Positions 25,166 through 32,862 of a stretch of 64,000 nt of DNA are shown in pieces; within the stretch, counting starts at the first letter, position 1, and every line of letters begins with the position of its first letter. The translations under genes were made by a program, and so were the position numbers. The DNA comes from Chloroflexota bacterium (GTDB taxonomy: Bacteria; Chloroflexota; Limnocylindria; QHBO01), in the NCBI GenBank assembly GCA_025699005.1, contig JAILWI010000008.1:31379-95378 (forward strand), read 5' to 3'. The notes beneath the pieces are model-generated. The model was given only the letters and a program-made list of their open reading frames with translations. It was not told where the DNA came from and searched no databases.

Positions 25166-25605
25166 CAGCGATCGGCTCCGAGCCTTCGAAGCTCGGCCGC
25201 CGCCTCATCGGCGCCGATCTCGCGGCGCGCCAAGCGCTCGAGGACGTCGCGTCGCATCGCAGCCGGATCGGTGCCGGCGGCTGCATCGGCGCCATCGGCC
25301 TCCGCCTCGGTGTCGAGGTCGCCGTCAGCAGCATCGCCGTCCGGGAGGCCGAGCGAGCGGATGAGGGCGTCGACGCGCGCGCGGACGGTGGGGTAGCTGA
25401 TGCCGAGCTCGCGCTCCATCTCCTTGAGGTTGCCGCGGGAGCGGAGGAAGGACTCGAGCAGGCTCATCTGCTCGCGGTCCAGGCGGCCGAAGCGGCCGAC
25501 GCTGAACTCGCCCTCGAGCGCGGTGCCGCAGCTTCGGCAGTGGAGCCGCGCGACGCTGAGCTCACCGGAGCAGACGGGGCAGGTGGCGATGACGTCGTGA
25601 CCCAT
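25165..25605 (-). CDS. DUF2089 zinc-ribbon/HTH regulator
   Basis: A 146-residue likely transcription regulator. The N-terminal zinc ribbon is CPVCSGEL ... CRSCGTAL, followed by the DUF2089 helix-turn-helix (QMSLLESFLRSRGNLKEMER, then ELGISYPTVRARVDALIRSLG). An acidic linker leads to a C-terminal SHOCT-like module (RRDVLERLARREIGADEAAA). The ATG at 25605 has no Shine-Dalgarno, but a 46-residue ORF ends 4 nt before it, so initiation by reinitiation is likely. It heads a coupled operon and probably autoregulates it. Confidence 0.85.
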   Translation of the reverse strand: MGHDVIATCPVCSGELSVARLHCRSCGTALEGEFSVGRFGRLDREQMSLLESFLRSRGNLKEMERELGISYPTVRARVDALIRSLGLPDGDAADGDLDTEAEADGADAAAGTDPAAMRRDVLERLARREIGADEAAAELRRLGADR

Positions 25606-25609
25606 GAGG

Positions 25610-25750
25610 CTAGCGGCGCTCCCGGCGCTGGTCGCGACGCTCGGCCGCCTGGCGCACGACGCGCTTCGCATGGTGACCGACGTGGGGTCGGCGCGGCGCC
25701 TCAGCCCCGTCGAGGGTCGAGCTGGGAAAGAAGAGGCGATAGTCAAACAT
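25610..25750 (-). CDS. Small ORF (46 residues) leading the DUF2089 operon
   Basis: This ORF begins ATG at 25750 with TAGGAG 9 nt upstream, reads MFDYRLFFPSSTLDGAEAP and ends in a strongly basic tail (VVRQAAERRDQRRERR). Its TAG is 4 nt from the DUF2089 start, so it may act as a coupling leader or be a real small DNA- or RNA-binding protein. It lies about 50 nt downstream of a clear promoter. No family is recognised. The support is the RBS, the promoter and the otherwise missing RBS of DUF2089. Confidence 0.5.
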   Translation of the reverse strand: MFDYRLFFPSSTLDGAEAPRRPHVGHHAKRVVRQAAERRDQRRERR

Positions 25751-25808
25751 CGGGGCTGGCTCCTACCAGTTGCGGACTCGGCGCGCCTCGTTGGCATCCG
25801 ATGCGAGC

Positions 25809-25837
25809 AAATTAGCAATGAGGACTCAGATTGTCAA
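25809..25837 (-). promoter_or_regulatory. Strong sigma70-type promoter of the DUF2089 operon
   Basis: On the reverse strand TTGACA (25832-25837), a 17-nt spacer and TAATTT (25809-25814) give a consensus-like promoter in an AT-rich island. Transcription should start near 25802, about 50 nt before the small ORF. Confidence 0.8.
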
Positions 25838-25956
25838 GTCTGGATGCCAGAATGGAAAGGAAGGAGCTCAAACATGGAACTGTAGTTGCGTCGGTCGGTG
25901 CCTGCCGACACCGCCTGCGGGTGACGGCTCGAGCCGCTACCATGTGCCGCGGACCC

Positions 25957-26433
25957 ATGACTCCGCGCCTGCTGCCGTACACCCCCGAGCGAGACATCTA
26001 TCAGCTGCTCGGCATCCCCGCGACGTCCTCCCTGGACGAGATCAACGCCGCATGCCGGCGTCTTGCGCGCACGTTCCATCCCGACATCAATCGGTCGGGC
26101 CGTGCCACCGAGGAGATGCAGGTCGTGAACACCGTCCGCGAGGTGCTCACCGATCCGGAGTGGCGCGCCATCTACGACCGCGAGCGGTATCGCTTCCACG
26201 CGGCGATGTCACGCCCGACCGAGGGGATGATCCACTCCTGGCCGCCGATGGAGCACTCGCGGACGCACCGCCGATCGCGGCCGGTCGCACGCTACCTGCG
26301 CGCCGCGGTGGTCGGGGTCGGGGCGGCGATCCTCAGCCTGGCGCCGCCGCGCTGCCGTGGCTGCCGTGCGGTCGTGGCGAACGGTGACGCCTACTGCATC
26401 ACCTGCGGAACGCCGCTGCTCGGCGGAGGCTGA
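25957..26433 (+). CDS. J-domain protein with membrane helix and zinc ribbon
   Basis: A 158-residue protein. Its J domain (about 12-80) has the HPD motif at 41-43 (ARTFHPDINRSG), so it should engage an Hsp70. It lacks Gly/Phe and client-binding regions. After a linker with SRPTEGMIHSWPP comes a hydrophobic segment (RAAVVGVGAAILSLAP) and a C-terminal C-x2-C ... C-x2-C ribbon (CRGCRAVV ... CITCGTPLL). This would tether the chaperone partner to the membrane. The ATG at 25942 is a second possible start. It is a different architecture from the J protein at 19244. Confidence 0.75.
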   Translation: MTPRLLPYTPERDIYQLLGIPATSSLDEINAACRRLARTFHPDINRSGRATEEMQVVNTVREVLTDPEWRAIYDRERYRFHAAMSRPTEGMIHSWPPMEHSRTHRRSRPVARYLRAAVVGVGAAILSLAPPRCRGCRAVVANGDAYCITCGTPLLGGG

Positions 26434-26441
26434 GCCGGCTC

Positions 26442-29135
26442 TCAGGCGAAGAGCGGGTTTCCCCGGTCCGGGTCGATCTCAAGCTCGGCGATGGCCCGCT
26501 TCAGCTCGTCCGGCGTCGACTTGCCGTCCAGGCACAGCGCGTGGAGCGCCGCGTACGCGATGTGCTCCGCGTTGACCTCGAAGTGGGCGCGCAGCGCCTC
26601 CCGCGTGTCGGATCGGCCGAACCCGTCGGTCCCGAGCACGGCATAGGGCCGATCGACCCAGCGCGTGATCATGTCCGGCACTGCCTTCATGTAGTCGGTG
26701 GCGGCGACGATCGGCCCCTCGGTCGGATCCAGGCACTGGCGGACGTAGGGGACTCGCTGCTCGGCGTCGGGATGGAGACGGTTCCAGCGCTCGACATCGA
26801 GGGCCTCGTTCCGCAGCTGCTGGAAGCTCGTGGCGGACCACACGTCGGCGGCGACGTCGTAGCGCTCGCGGAGGATGTCGCGGGCCTTCAGGGCCTGCAG
26901 CAGGATCGGGCCTGACGCGAGGAGCTGGACGCGGCGCTGGCCGCCATCGGCGGTGCTGAAACGATAGAGCCCGCGCAGCACGCCCTCGTCGGCGCCCTCG
27001 GGCTTGGGCGGCATCGGCCAGTTCTCGTTGTAGAGCGTGACGTAGTAGAAGACGTCGTCGGCCCGCTCGCCGTACATGCGGTCGATGCCCTCGCGCACGA
27101 TGGTCGCGAGCTCGTAGGCGAACGCCGGGTCGTAGGCCAGGATGTTCGGCACCGTGCTGGCGAGCACGTGCGAGTGGCCGTCATCGTGCTGGAGGCCCTC
27201 GCCGGTCAGCGTCGTGCGACCGGCCGTGGCGCCCATCATGAAGCCGCGGCCGCGCGCGTCGCCGAATGCCCACACCTGGTCGCCGGTGCGCTGCATCCCG
27301 AACATCGAGTAGAACGTGTAGAACGGGACGACCGGCTCGCTCCACGTTGCGTACGACGTCCCGGCCGCCTGGAAGCTGGCCATCGAGCCGGCCTCGGTGA
27401 TGCCCTCCTCGAGGAGCTGCCCGTCGGTCTTCTCGATGTAGCTGAGCAGCAGCTCCTTGTCGACCGGCGTGTAGTTCTGCCCGAGCGGGTTGTAGATCCC
27501 GACCTCCTTGAAGAGGGGATCCATGCCGAACGTGCGGGCCTCGTCGGGGATGATCGGGACGATTCGCGAGCCGATCTCGGGGTCGCGCACGAGGTTGCGG
27601 ACGAGCCGGCTGAAGGCCATCGTCGTGCTGGCGGGTCGGTCGGATCCGGCATCGAACTCTTTGAACGATGCGGCCTTCGGCGCCGGGAGCGGCTTCGGCA
27701 CGTAGCGTCGCTGGGGGGTCGCCCCGCCCAGCTGCGCACGGCGCTCGAGCATGTACTGGATCTCCGGCGCGTCCTTGCCGGGGTGGTAGTACGGCGCCTC
27801 CTTGAGCTTGTCGTCGGGGATCGGCAGCTCGAGGCGGTCGCGGAAGACCTTCAGCTCATCGGCGGTGAGCTTCTTCGCCTGGTGGGTGACGTTGCGGCCC
27901 TCGATACCCGGGCCGAGCGTCCAGCCCTTGACCGTCTTGGCCAGGATCACGGTGGGCGCGCCCTTGTGCTCGACGGCCGATGCATACGCCGCGTAGACCT
28001 TGCGGTAGTCGTGACCGCCGCGCCGCAGGCGGGCCAGGTCCTCGTCCGGAAGGTGCTCGACGAGCGCCCGCAGTCGTGGGTCGCCGCCGAAGAACTGCTC
28101 GCGGATCGTGGCTCCGTCGCTGACCGCCATGCGCTGGTAGTCGCCGTCGAGCGTCTCGTTCATGCGGTTGAGGAGCACGCCGTCCGTGTCGCGGGCCAGC
28201 AGCTCGTCCCACTCGCGGGCCCAGATGACCTTGATGACGTTCCACCCGGCGCCGCGGAAGACAGCCTCGAGCTCCTGGATGATCTTTCCGTTGCCGCGAA
28301 CCGGGCCATCGAGCCGCTGGAGGTTGCAGTTCACGACGAACGTGAGGTTGTCCAGTCCTTCGCGTCCGGCAAGCGACAGCGCGCCGACCGACTCCGGCTC
28401 GTCCATCTCGCCGTCGCCGAGGAAGGCCCAGACGCGTGCGTTGGATGTGTCCGCCAGGCCGCGCGCCGCGAGATAGCGGTTGAAGCGCGCCTGGTAGACC
28501 GCCGCGATCGGGCCGAGGCCCATGCTCACGGTCGGGAACTGCCAGAAGTCGGGCATGAGCCGCGGGTGCGGATAGCTCGACAGGCCGACGTCCGGCGTGA
28601 GTGCCTCGCGCCGGAAGTGGTCGAGGTTCTCCTCCGTCAGGCGTCCCTCGAGGAAGGCACGGGCGTAGATGCCGGGGGCCGCGTGGCCCTGGTAGTAGAT
28701 CTGGTCGCCGGGACCGGCGTCCGATCCACGGAAGAAGTGGTTGAAGCCGACCTCGTACAGGCTCGCGGCGCTGGCGTAGGTGGAGAGGTGGCCGCCGATG
28801 CCCTCGAACTTCGTGTTCGCGCGCAGCACCATGGCCAGGGCGTTCCAGCGGATGAGGCGCCGGATCTTCAGCTCCATCGCTTCGTCGCCGGGGAAGTACG
28901 GCTCCTGCTCGGGGCTGATCGTGTTGATGTACCGCGTCTGGGTCAGCGTGGGCAGGCCGACCTGCAGCTGCCGCGCGCGCTTGAGGAGCTTGAAGACGAC
29001 GTATCGCGCGCGCTCGGGCCCGGCGGCCTCGACGAGCGCCTCGAGCGACTCGAGCCACTCCTGCGTCTCGACCGGATCGATGTCCGGGAGCTGCTGCTTG
29101 AACTGGTCGAAGATCTCGTGGATCGGCTGCTGCAT
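26442..29135 (-). CDS. aceE: Pyruvate dehydrogenase E1, homodimeric (AceE)
   Basis: An 897-residue thiamine-diphosphate enzyme that decarboxylates pyruvate and acetylates the lipoyl E2. The length fits the AceE family (about 890). The TPP/Mg2+ motif is GDGEMDEPESVGALSLAGRE followed by NCNLQRLDGPVRGNGKIIQE, unique to homodimeric E1. The N-terminal E2-contacting region starts MQQPIHEIFDQFKQQLPDID. The start at 29135 has TACGAT 9 nt upstream; the 278-codon extension is spurious. There is no aceF beside it, so it must use an E2 encoded elsewhere, possibly the one at 54918. Confidence 0.95.
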   Translation of the reverse strand: MQQPIHEIFDQFKQQLPDIDPVETQEWLESLEALVEAAGPERARYVVFKLLKRARQLQVGLPTLTQTRYINTISPEQEPYFPGDEAMELKIRRLIRWNALAMVLRANTKFEGIGGHLSTYASAASLYEVGFNHFFRGSDAGPGDQIYYQGHAAPGIYARAFLEGRLTEENLDHFRREALTPDVGLSSYPHPRLMPDFWQFPTVSMGLGPIAAVYQARFNRYLAARGLADTSNARVWAFLGDGEMDEPESVGALSLAGREGLDNLTFVVNCNLQRLDGPVRGNGKIIQELEAVFRGAGWNVIKVIWAREWDELLARDTDGVLLNRMNETLDGDYQRMAVSDGATIREQFFGGDPRLRALVEHLPDEDLARLRRGGHDYRKVYAAYASAVEHKGAPTVILAKTVKGWTLGPGIEGRNVTHQAKKLTADELKVFRDRLELPIPDDKLKEAPYYHPGKDAPEIQYMLERRAQLGGATPQRRYVPKPLPAPKAASFKEFDAGSDRPASTTMAFSRLVRNLVRDPEIGSRIVPIIPDEARTFGMDPLFKEVGIYNPLGQNYTPVDKELLLSYIEKTDGQLLEEGITEAGSMASFQAAGTSYATWSEPVVPFYTFYSMFGMQRTGDQVWAFGDARGRGFMMGATAGRTTLTGEGLQHDDGHSHVLASTVPNILAYDPAFAYELATIVREGIDRMYGERADDVFYYVTLYNENWPMPPKPEGADEGVLRGLYRFSTADGGQRRVQLLASGPILLQALKARDILRERYDVAADVWSATSFQQLRNEALDVERWNRLHPDAEQRVPYVRQCLDPTEGPIVAATDYMKAVPDMITRWVDRPYAVLGTDGFGRSDTREALRAHFEVNAEHIAYAALHALCLDGKSTPDELKRAIAELEIDPDRGNPLFA

Positions 29136-29144
29136 GTCTGGCCT

Positions 29145-29150
29145 ATCGTA
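29145..29150 (-). promoter_or_regulatory. -10 box upstream of aceE
   Basis: TACGAT on the reverse strand ends 9 nt before the aceE ATG. No Shine-Dalgarno intervenes, so a leaderless transcript is plausible. Confidence 0.4.
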
Positions 29151-29222
29151 GCCGCGAACGTCGGTCGGTGGCGAGCCGCCACCTGCCGGTCCGCGGCGGC
29201 CGCCGGCGAACAGGCCGCGAAG

Positions 29223-29228
29223 TATGCT
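29223..29228 (+). promoter_or_regulatory. -10 box of the flavoprotein monooxygenase gene
   Basis: TATGCT ends 9 nt before the GTG at 29238, and no Shine-Dalgarno is present. It helps fix this GTG as the start. Confidence 0.45.
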
Positions 29229-29237
29229 ACGCCGGCC

Positions 29238-30446
29238 GTGGAACACCTTCGGGTCACCATCATCGGAGCCGGCCAGGCCGGCCTGTCGCTGAGCCGAGAG
29301 CTCACGCGTCGCGATGTCGAGCACGTGGTCCTCGAGCGGGGCCGAACCGGCCAGTCCTGGCGCGACCGATGGGACAGCTTCTGCCTCGTGACGCCGAACT
29401 GGACGGTCCAGCTGCCCGACGGGGCATACGACGGTCCCGACCCCGACGGCTACCTCGACCGCGACGAGATCGTCACCTTCCTCGAGCGCTACGCGGACGC
29501 CATCGATGCGCCGGTGCGTGAAGGCGTCGAGGTGCGCTCGATCGACCCATCGCCGGACGGGGGCTTCACACTGGGCACCTCCGCCGGCGAGGTTCGGACC
29601 GAGCGCGTCGCGATCGCGTCGGGCGCCTACCAGCACGCGATCCACCCGCATGCCGAGACCCTGCCCGGTTCGATCACGCAGATGGACGTTGCCGACTATC
29701 GACATCCGGGGAGCCTGCCGGACGGTGGTGTCCTCGTGGTCGGCAGTGGCCAGTCCGGTCTGCAAATCGCCGAGGAGCTGAGCCGGGCGGGACGCGACGT
29801 CGCCATGGCCTGTGGCCGCGCCCCCTGGATGCCGCGCCGTGTGGGCGGGCGCGACTTCGTGTGGTGGCTCGTCCACTGCGGGTTCCTCGACCAACCGGTC
29901 TCGGCGCTCCCGTCGCCGGCGGACAGGCTGACCGCCAACGTCCAGAACTCGGGCGCCCGTGGCGGCCACGACCTGAACTACCGGGTGCTCCGCGACGCGG
30001 GCGTGGAGCTGGTCGGTCGCTTCCTCGGGGCGTCAGGCGATGAGCTGCGATTCGCCCCGGACCTCGGAGCCAGCGTCGCGTGGGGCGACGAGCGATACCG
30101 GATGCTCGCGACCCTCTTCCGGCGCCACGCAGCCGAACAGGGGATCCCCGCGCCGGACATGCCCGAGCCCGAGCCGTTCGACGGCCAGACTGCCGAGTCG
30201 CTGCCGCTCGACCGGTTCCGCTCCGTCCTGTACGCGGGGGGCTACCGGCCCGGCTACCGGGCCCTCGTGCCATGGGCCGATGCATTCGACGACCTCGGGT
30301 TTCCGATCCACGTCGACGGCGAGAGCGAGGCCGTGCCGGGGCTCCACTTCATCGGTGTCCACTTCCTCCGCACGCGCAAGTCTTCGCTGCTGCTCGGCGT
30401 CGGCGAGGATGCCGCGATCGTCGCCGACCGCATCGCCGCGGGCTGA
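29238..30446 (+). CDS. Flavin-containing monooxygenase-like NAD(P)/FAD oxidoreductase
   Basis: A 402-residue flavoprotein. FAD motif GAGQAG at the N-terminus (VTIIGAGQAGLSLSRELTRR), an FMO-like GQSWRDRWDSFCLVTPNW segment, and a second nucleotide-binding motif VVGSGQSGLQIAEELSRAG for NAD(P)H. GVHFLRTRKSSLLLGVGEDA closes the FAD site. Relatives include MSMEG_0569-type and Baeyer-Villiger-like oxidoreductases; the substrate is unknown. The GTG start at 29238 is supported by the -10 box 9 nt upstream; the very long frame extending to 27168 is the antisense shadow of aceE. Confidence 0.83.
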   Translation: MEHLRVTIIGAGQAGLSLSRELTRRDVEHVVLERGRTGQSWRDRWDSFCLVTPNWTVQLPDGAYDGPDPDGYLDRDEIVTFLERYADAIDAPVREGVEVRSIDPSPDGGFTLGTSAGEVRTERVAIASGAYQHAIHPHAETLPGSITQMDVADYRHPGSLPDGGVLVVGSGQSGLQIAEELSRAGRDVAMACGRAPWMPRRVGGRDFVWWLVHCGFLDQPVSALPSPADRLTANVQNSGARGGHDLNYRVLRDAGVELVGRFLGASGDELRFAPDLGASVAWGDERYRMLATLFRRHAAEQGIPAPDMPEPEPFDGQTAESLPLDRFRSVLYAGGYRPGYRALVPWADAFDDLGFPIHVDGESEAVPGLHFIGVHFLRTRKSSLLLGVGEDAAIVADRIAAG

Positions 30447-30480
30447 GCTCAGCGGCACGCCGCTTGCGATCATCTGACCG

Positions 30481-31857
30481 ATGCGCACGATCTATCGATC
30501 CGAGCCGCCCTGGCCGCACCGCGTCCTCATCCTGGGCGGGGGCTTCGCCGGCGTCGAGACCGCCCGGCATCTCGAGAAGCTGACGAAGCGTCGCGACGAC
30601 ATCGAGATCTGGCTCGTCAGCCGCGAGAACTTCACGCTTTTCACGCCGCTCCTTCCCGAGGTCTGCTCCGGGATGCTCGAAGCGCGGCACTCCGTGACCG
30701 CGCTCCGCGCGCAGCTGAAGCGTCCGTCGAGCTGGGCGGTCACGGCGGTCGTGGAGCGGATCGACCTCGACGCGAAGCAGGTGACCGTCACCGGCGGTGA
30801 CGGAGATCCGCATCGGCTCAACTACGACACGCTGGTGATTGCGCTCGGTGGAGAGACGGCCACGTTCGGGATCAAGGGCATCCCCGAGTACACGGCCGGC
30901 ATGAAGACGCTGGCCGATGCCTTCGCCCTCCGCAACCGGATGATCGAGATGCTCGAGCGGGCCGAGCTCGAAGACGATCCGGAGGAGCGACGGGCGCAGC
31001 TCACGTTCGTCGTCGGCGGCGGCGGGTTCTCCGGCGTGGAGACGGCCGGGGAGATCGAGGACTTCGTTCGCCGCGTCCGCAAGCGCTACTACGCCAAGAT
31101 CGACCCCGAAGAGCCGCGCGGGCACATCGTCGAGCTCGGCCCGCGGCTACTCGCCGAGATGCCGGAAGGCATGGGTGAGTACGCCGCCGAGAAGCTGGCG
31201 AGGCGCGGCTATACGATCCATACCGACACCGCCATCAAGGAGGTCCGGGTCGACGGCGTCGTCGTCGGGGACGACAACGAGTTCATCCCGTCGAAGACCG
31301 TGATCTGGACCGGCGGGGTGCGGCCCTCTCCGGTGGTGCGCGAGTCGGGGATCGAGGTCGACAAGGGCGGTCGCGCCGTCGTGTCGGGCTCGATGGAGAC
31401 GAGCCACCCCGGCGTGTGGGCGATCGGCGACTGCGCGCTGGTGCCGAAGCTCGACCAGGAGGGCGCGTACCACGCGCCCACCGCCCAGAACGCGGTACGC
31501 GAGGCGAAGCGACTGGCGAAGAACATCCTGGCCTCGATCGACGGGCGGAAGCGAGACATCGAGCCGTTCGAGTACCGCACCATCGGCACCCTGGCCAGCA
31601 TCGGCCATCACACGGGCGTCGGGGTCGTGTTCGGCGTCCGCGTGCGGGGCTGGCTGGCGTGGTTCATGTGGCGCGGCTACTACTGGAGCCGCGTGCCGGG
31701 AATCGGCGGCAAGGCCCGCGTCGGCCTCGAATGGTTCCTGAATGCGATCTTCGGCTCGGATCCCGTCCAGCTCAAGGTCGACTACCCGGGGACCGCGGGC
31801 ATGGGGCCGTCCGGGACGCGCCGATCGCGTCCTCGCTCGACTGATCCGCGGGCCTGA
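30481..31857 (+). CDS. ndh: Type II NADH dehydrogenase (NDH-2)
   Basis: A 458-residue non-proton-pumping NADH:quinone oxidoreductase. FAD motif VLILGGGFAGVETARHLEKL (from about residue 15), NADH motif FVVGGGGFSGVETAGEIEDF (about 178), the quinone/FAD segment GVWAIGDCALVP, then APTAQNAVREAKRLAKNI. The C-terminal RGWLAWFMWRGYYWSRVPG is the amphipathic membrane-docking region. It feeds electrons into the quinone pool, as GlpABC would. It begins 34 nt after the monooxygenase gene and is probably co-transcribed. The start has no strong RBS. Confidence 0.9.
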   Translation: MRTIYRSEPPWPHRVLILGGGFAGVETARHLEKLTKRRDDIEIWLVSRENFTLFTPLLPEVCSGMLEARHSVTALRAQLKRPSSWAVTAVVERIDLDAKQVTVTGGDGDPHRLNYDTLVIALGGETATFGIKGIPEYTAGMKTLADAFALRNRMIEMLERAELEDDPEERRAQLTFVVGGGGFSGVETAGEIEDFVRRVRKRYYAKIDPEEPRGHIVELGPRLLAEMPEGMGEYAAEKLARRGYTIHTDTAIKEVRVDGVVVGDDNEFIPSKTVIWTGGVRPSPVVRESGIEVDKGGRAVVSGSMETSHPGVWAIGDCALVPKLDQEGAYHAPTAQNAVREAKRLAKNILASIDGRKRDIEPFEYRTIGTLASIGHHTGVGVVFGVRVRGWLAWFMWRGYYWSRVPGIGGKARVGLEWFLNAIFGSDPVQLKVDYPGTAGMGPSGTRRSRPRSTDPRA

Positions 31858-31863
31858 TCTCGC

Positions 31864-31869
31864 TAGACT
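31864..31869 (+). promoter_or_regulatory. -10 box, leaderless start of the small membrane protein
   Basis: TAGACT ends 7 nt before the ATG at 31877, the same hexamer and spacing as at 9721. Confidence 0.5.
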
Positions 31870-31876
31870 GCCAGCC

Positions 31877-32218
31877 ATGTCGCGCGAGGAACGGCGCCAG
31901 TACGAGCGCCAGATGAAGAGCATGGAGCGGGGCGTCTCGCTTCCACCCGCAGCCCGCCAGCGGGCCGAGCGCAACGCGGCTCGCCGTGCCCGCCGCGCCT
32001 CCGCCGAGGGCGTGCCGTCGCCGCGCCGCTTCTGGATCCGGAACGGGCTTGTGTCGCTCGCCGCCGGCTTCCTTGCCTTCAGCCTCCAGTGGCCGAACAT
32101 GCCGTTCGCGCTCTACGTGGGCATCGCCGTGACCATCGTCGTCGCGGCCGTGATCTTCGGCATCCGGCTGGTCGTGCGACGCGGACAGCCGCGCGGAGCA
32201 GGCCCGCCCCGCAGTTGA
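31877..32218 (+). CDS. Small two-helix membrane protein
   Basis: A 113-residue protein, unrecognised. Residues 1-50 are highly basic and helical (SREERRQYERQMKSMERG, then RQRAERNAARRARRAS), followed by two hydrophobic helices (RNGLVSLAAGFLAFSLQW and FALYVGIAVTIVVAAVIFGIRLVV) and a basic tail. This suggests a hairpin in the membrane with a cytoplasmic, possibly nucleic-acid- or phospholipid-contacting, N-terminus. The start is fixed by TAGACT 7 nt upstream. Confidence 0.7.
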   Translation: MSREERRQYERQMKSMERGVSLPPAARQRAERNAARRARRASAEGVPSPRRFWIRNGLVSLAAGFLAFSLQWPNMPFALYVGIAVTIVVAAVIFGIRLVVRRGQPRGAGPPRS

Positions 32219-32266
32219 CCGCGGAGGCACAATGGCCCGGTCAGATATCGCTGGGAGACCCGGGCA

Positions 32267-32581
32267 TTGGGCGATCATTCCCACGACGACCACGGCCACG
32301 ACCATGACCACGAAGGTCATGACCACGCCGATCACGACCACGCCGATCATGACCACGCCGATCATGACCACGGCAGGTTCTCCGTCGGCCAGGAGGAGGC
32401 GGGCGAGACTCCCGAGAAGGAGCATCGGGGAGACTTCGCCGAGGGCCAGCAGGCTGGCCATTTGACCGTCGACGACCGGCGCGGCGATTTCGCCGAGGGC
32501 CAGGAGCGCGAAGCCGGTCATGGTCACGCCACGGAAGACGGCCCTGACTACGCTCGCGGCCACGAGCACGATCCCGAGTGA
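32267..32581 (+). CDS. His-rich metal-binding-like protein with GxFxxGQE repeats
   Basis: A 104-residue protein if started at the TTG (32267), which has GGGAG about 11 nt upstream; the start is uncertain. Residues 3-36 are a His/Asp block of DHDHADHDHADHDH type, likely to bind Ni, Zn or Cu. The rest has three copies of a short motif: GRFSVGQEE, RGDFAEGQQ and RGDFAEGQE, separated by charged spacers. I recall similar RGxFxEGQE strings in small actinobacterial proteins of unknown role. An overlapping frame at 32232 with a good RBS encodes a Thr-rich nonsense-like product; the repeated motif is why I prefer this one. Confidence 0.55.
   Translation: MGDHSHDDHGHDHDHEGHDHADHDHADHDHADHDHGRFSVGQEEAGETPEKEHRGDFAEGQQAGHLTVDDRRGDFAEGQEREAGHGHATEDGPDYARGHEHDPE
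32306..32365 (+). repeat. 15-bp tandem repeat, four copies
   Basis: Units of the form GACCACGCCGATCAY repeat in register at 32306, 32321, 32336 and 32351, with a partial fifth copy. The first unit is diverged. They encode the DHADH/DHDH block of the His-rich protein and could vary in number by slippage. Confidence 0.8.
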
Positions 32582-32601
32582 GCGGTCCCGGACGGACCGC
32601 T
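32581..32601 (+). terminator. Hairpin after the His-rich gene
   Basis: AGCGGTCC and GGACCGCT form a perfect 8-bp stem with the loop CGGAC, overlapping the stop codon. It probably ends the His-rich transcript before the glp cluster. There is no U-tract. Confidence 0.55.
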
Positions 32602-32862
32602 GACGACCTCGTCCGGAGCGCGCGATCGCGGGTGCGCGCCGCCGGCTGACGGATTCATCGGTTTCGGGGATCGCCGCGATCGTTCCCCGCGCCCGCATCG
32701 GCATGCCGCGTTCACCGCGAAGCCGACGCCGGCGCAGCGTCCCGTTCAACGTGCCGGAAGGAGGCGAACAGGAGAAGGACGGACCAATGGTCACACGGGC
32801 GGCTCGGCCGCTCCGTCGGAGGCATCGAAGAGGTTCATCCGTAGCGCGAGGGAACGAGATCA
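32602..32862. other. Leader region of the glycerol cluster
   Basis: About 260 bp that must contain the promoter and any glycerol regulator site for the glp/dha cluster; I cannot name a clear -35/-10 pair. It contains two purine-rich RBS-like runs (GGAAGGAGG and AGGAGAAGG) and a 43-codon ORF at 32787-32918 that overlaps the start of glpF. Confidence 0.4.

Noticed and set aside
27168..29237. 690-codon 5' extension of the flavoprotein monooxygenase
   Set aside because: It lies entirely antisense to aceE; the FAD motif begins just after the GTG at 29238, which has its own -10 box.
32232..32465. Thr-rich ORF overlapping the His-rich gene
   Set aside because: A GGAGG precedes it, but the product (TTTTATTMTTKVMTTP) is a frame-shifted reading of the His repeat, while the other frame carries the repeated GxFxxGQE motif.
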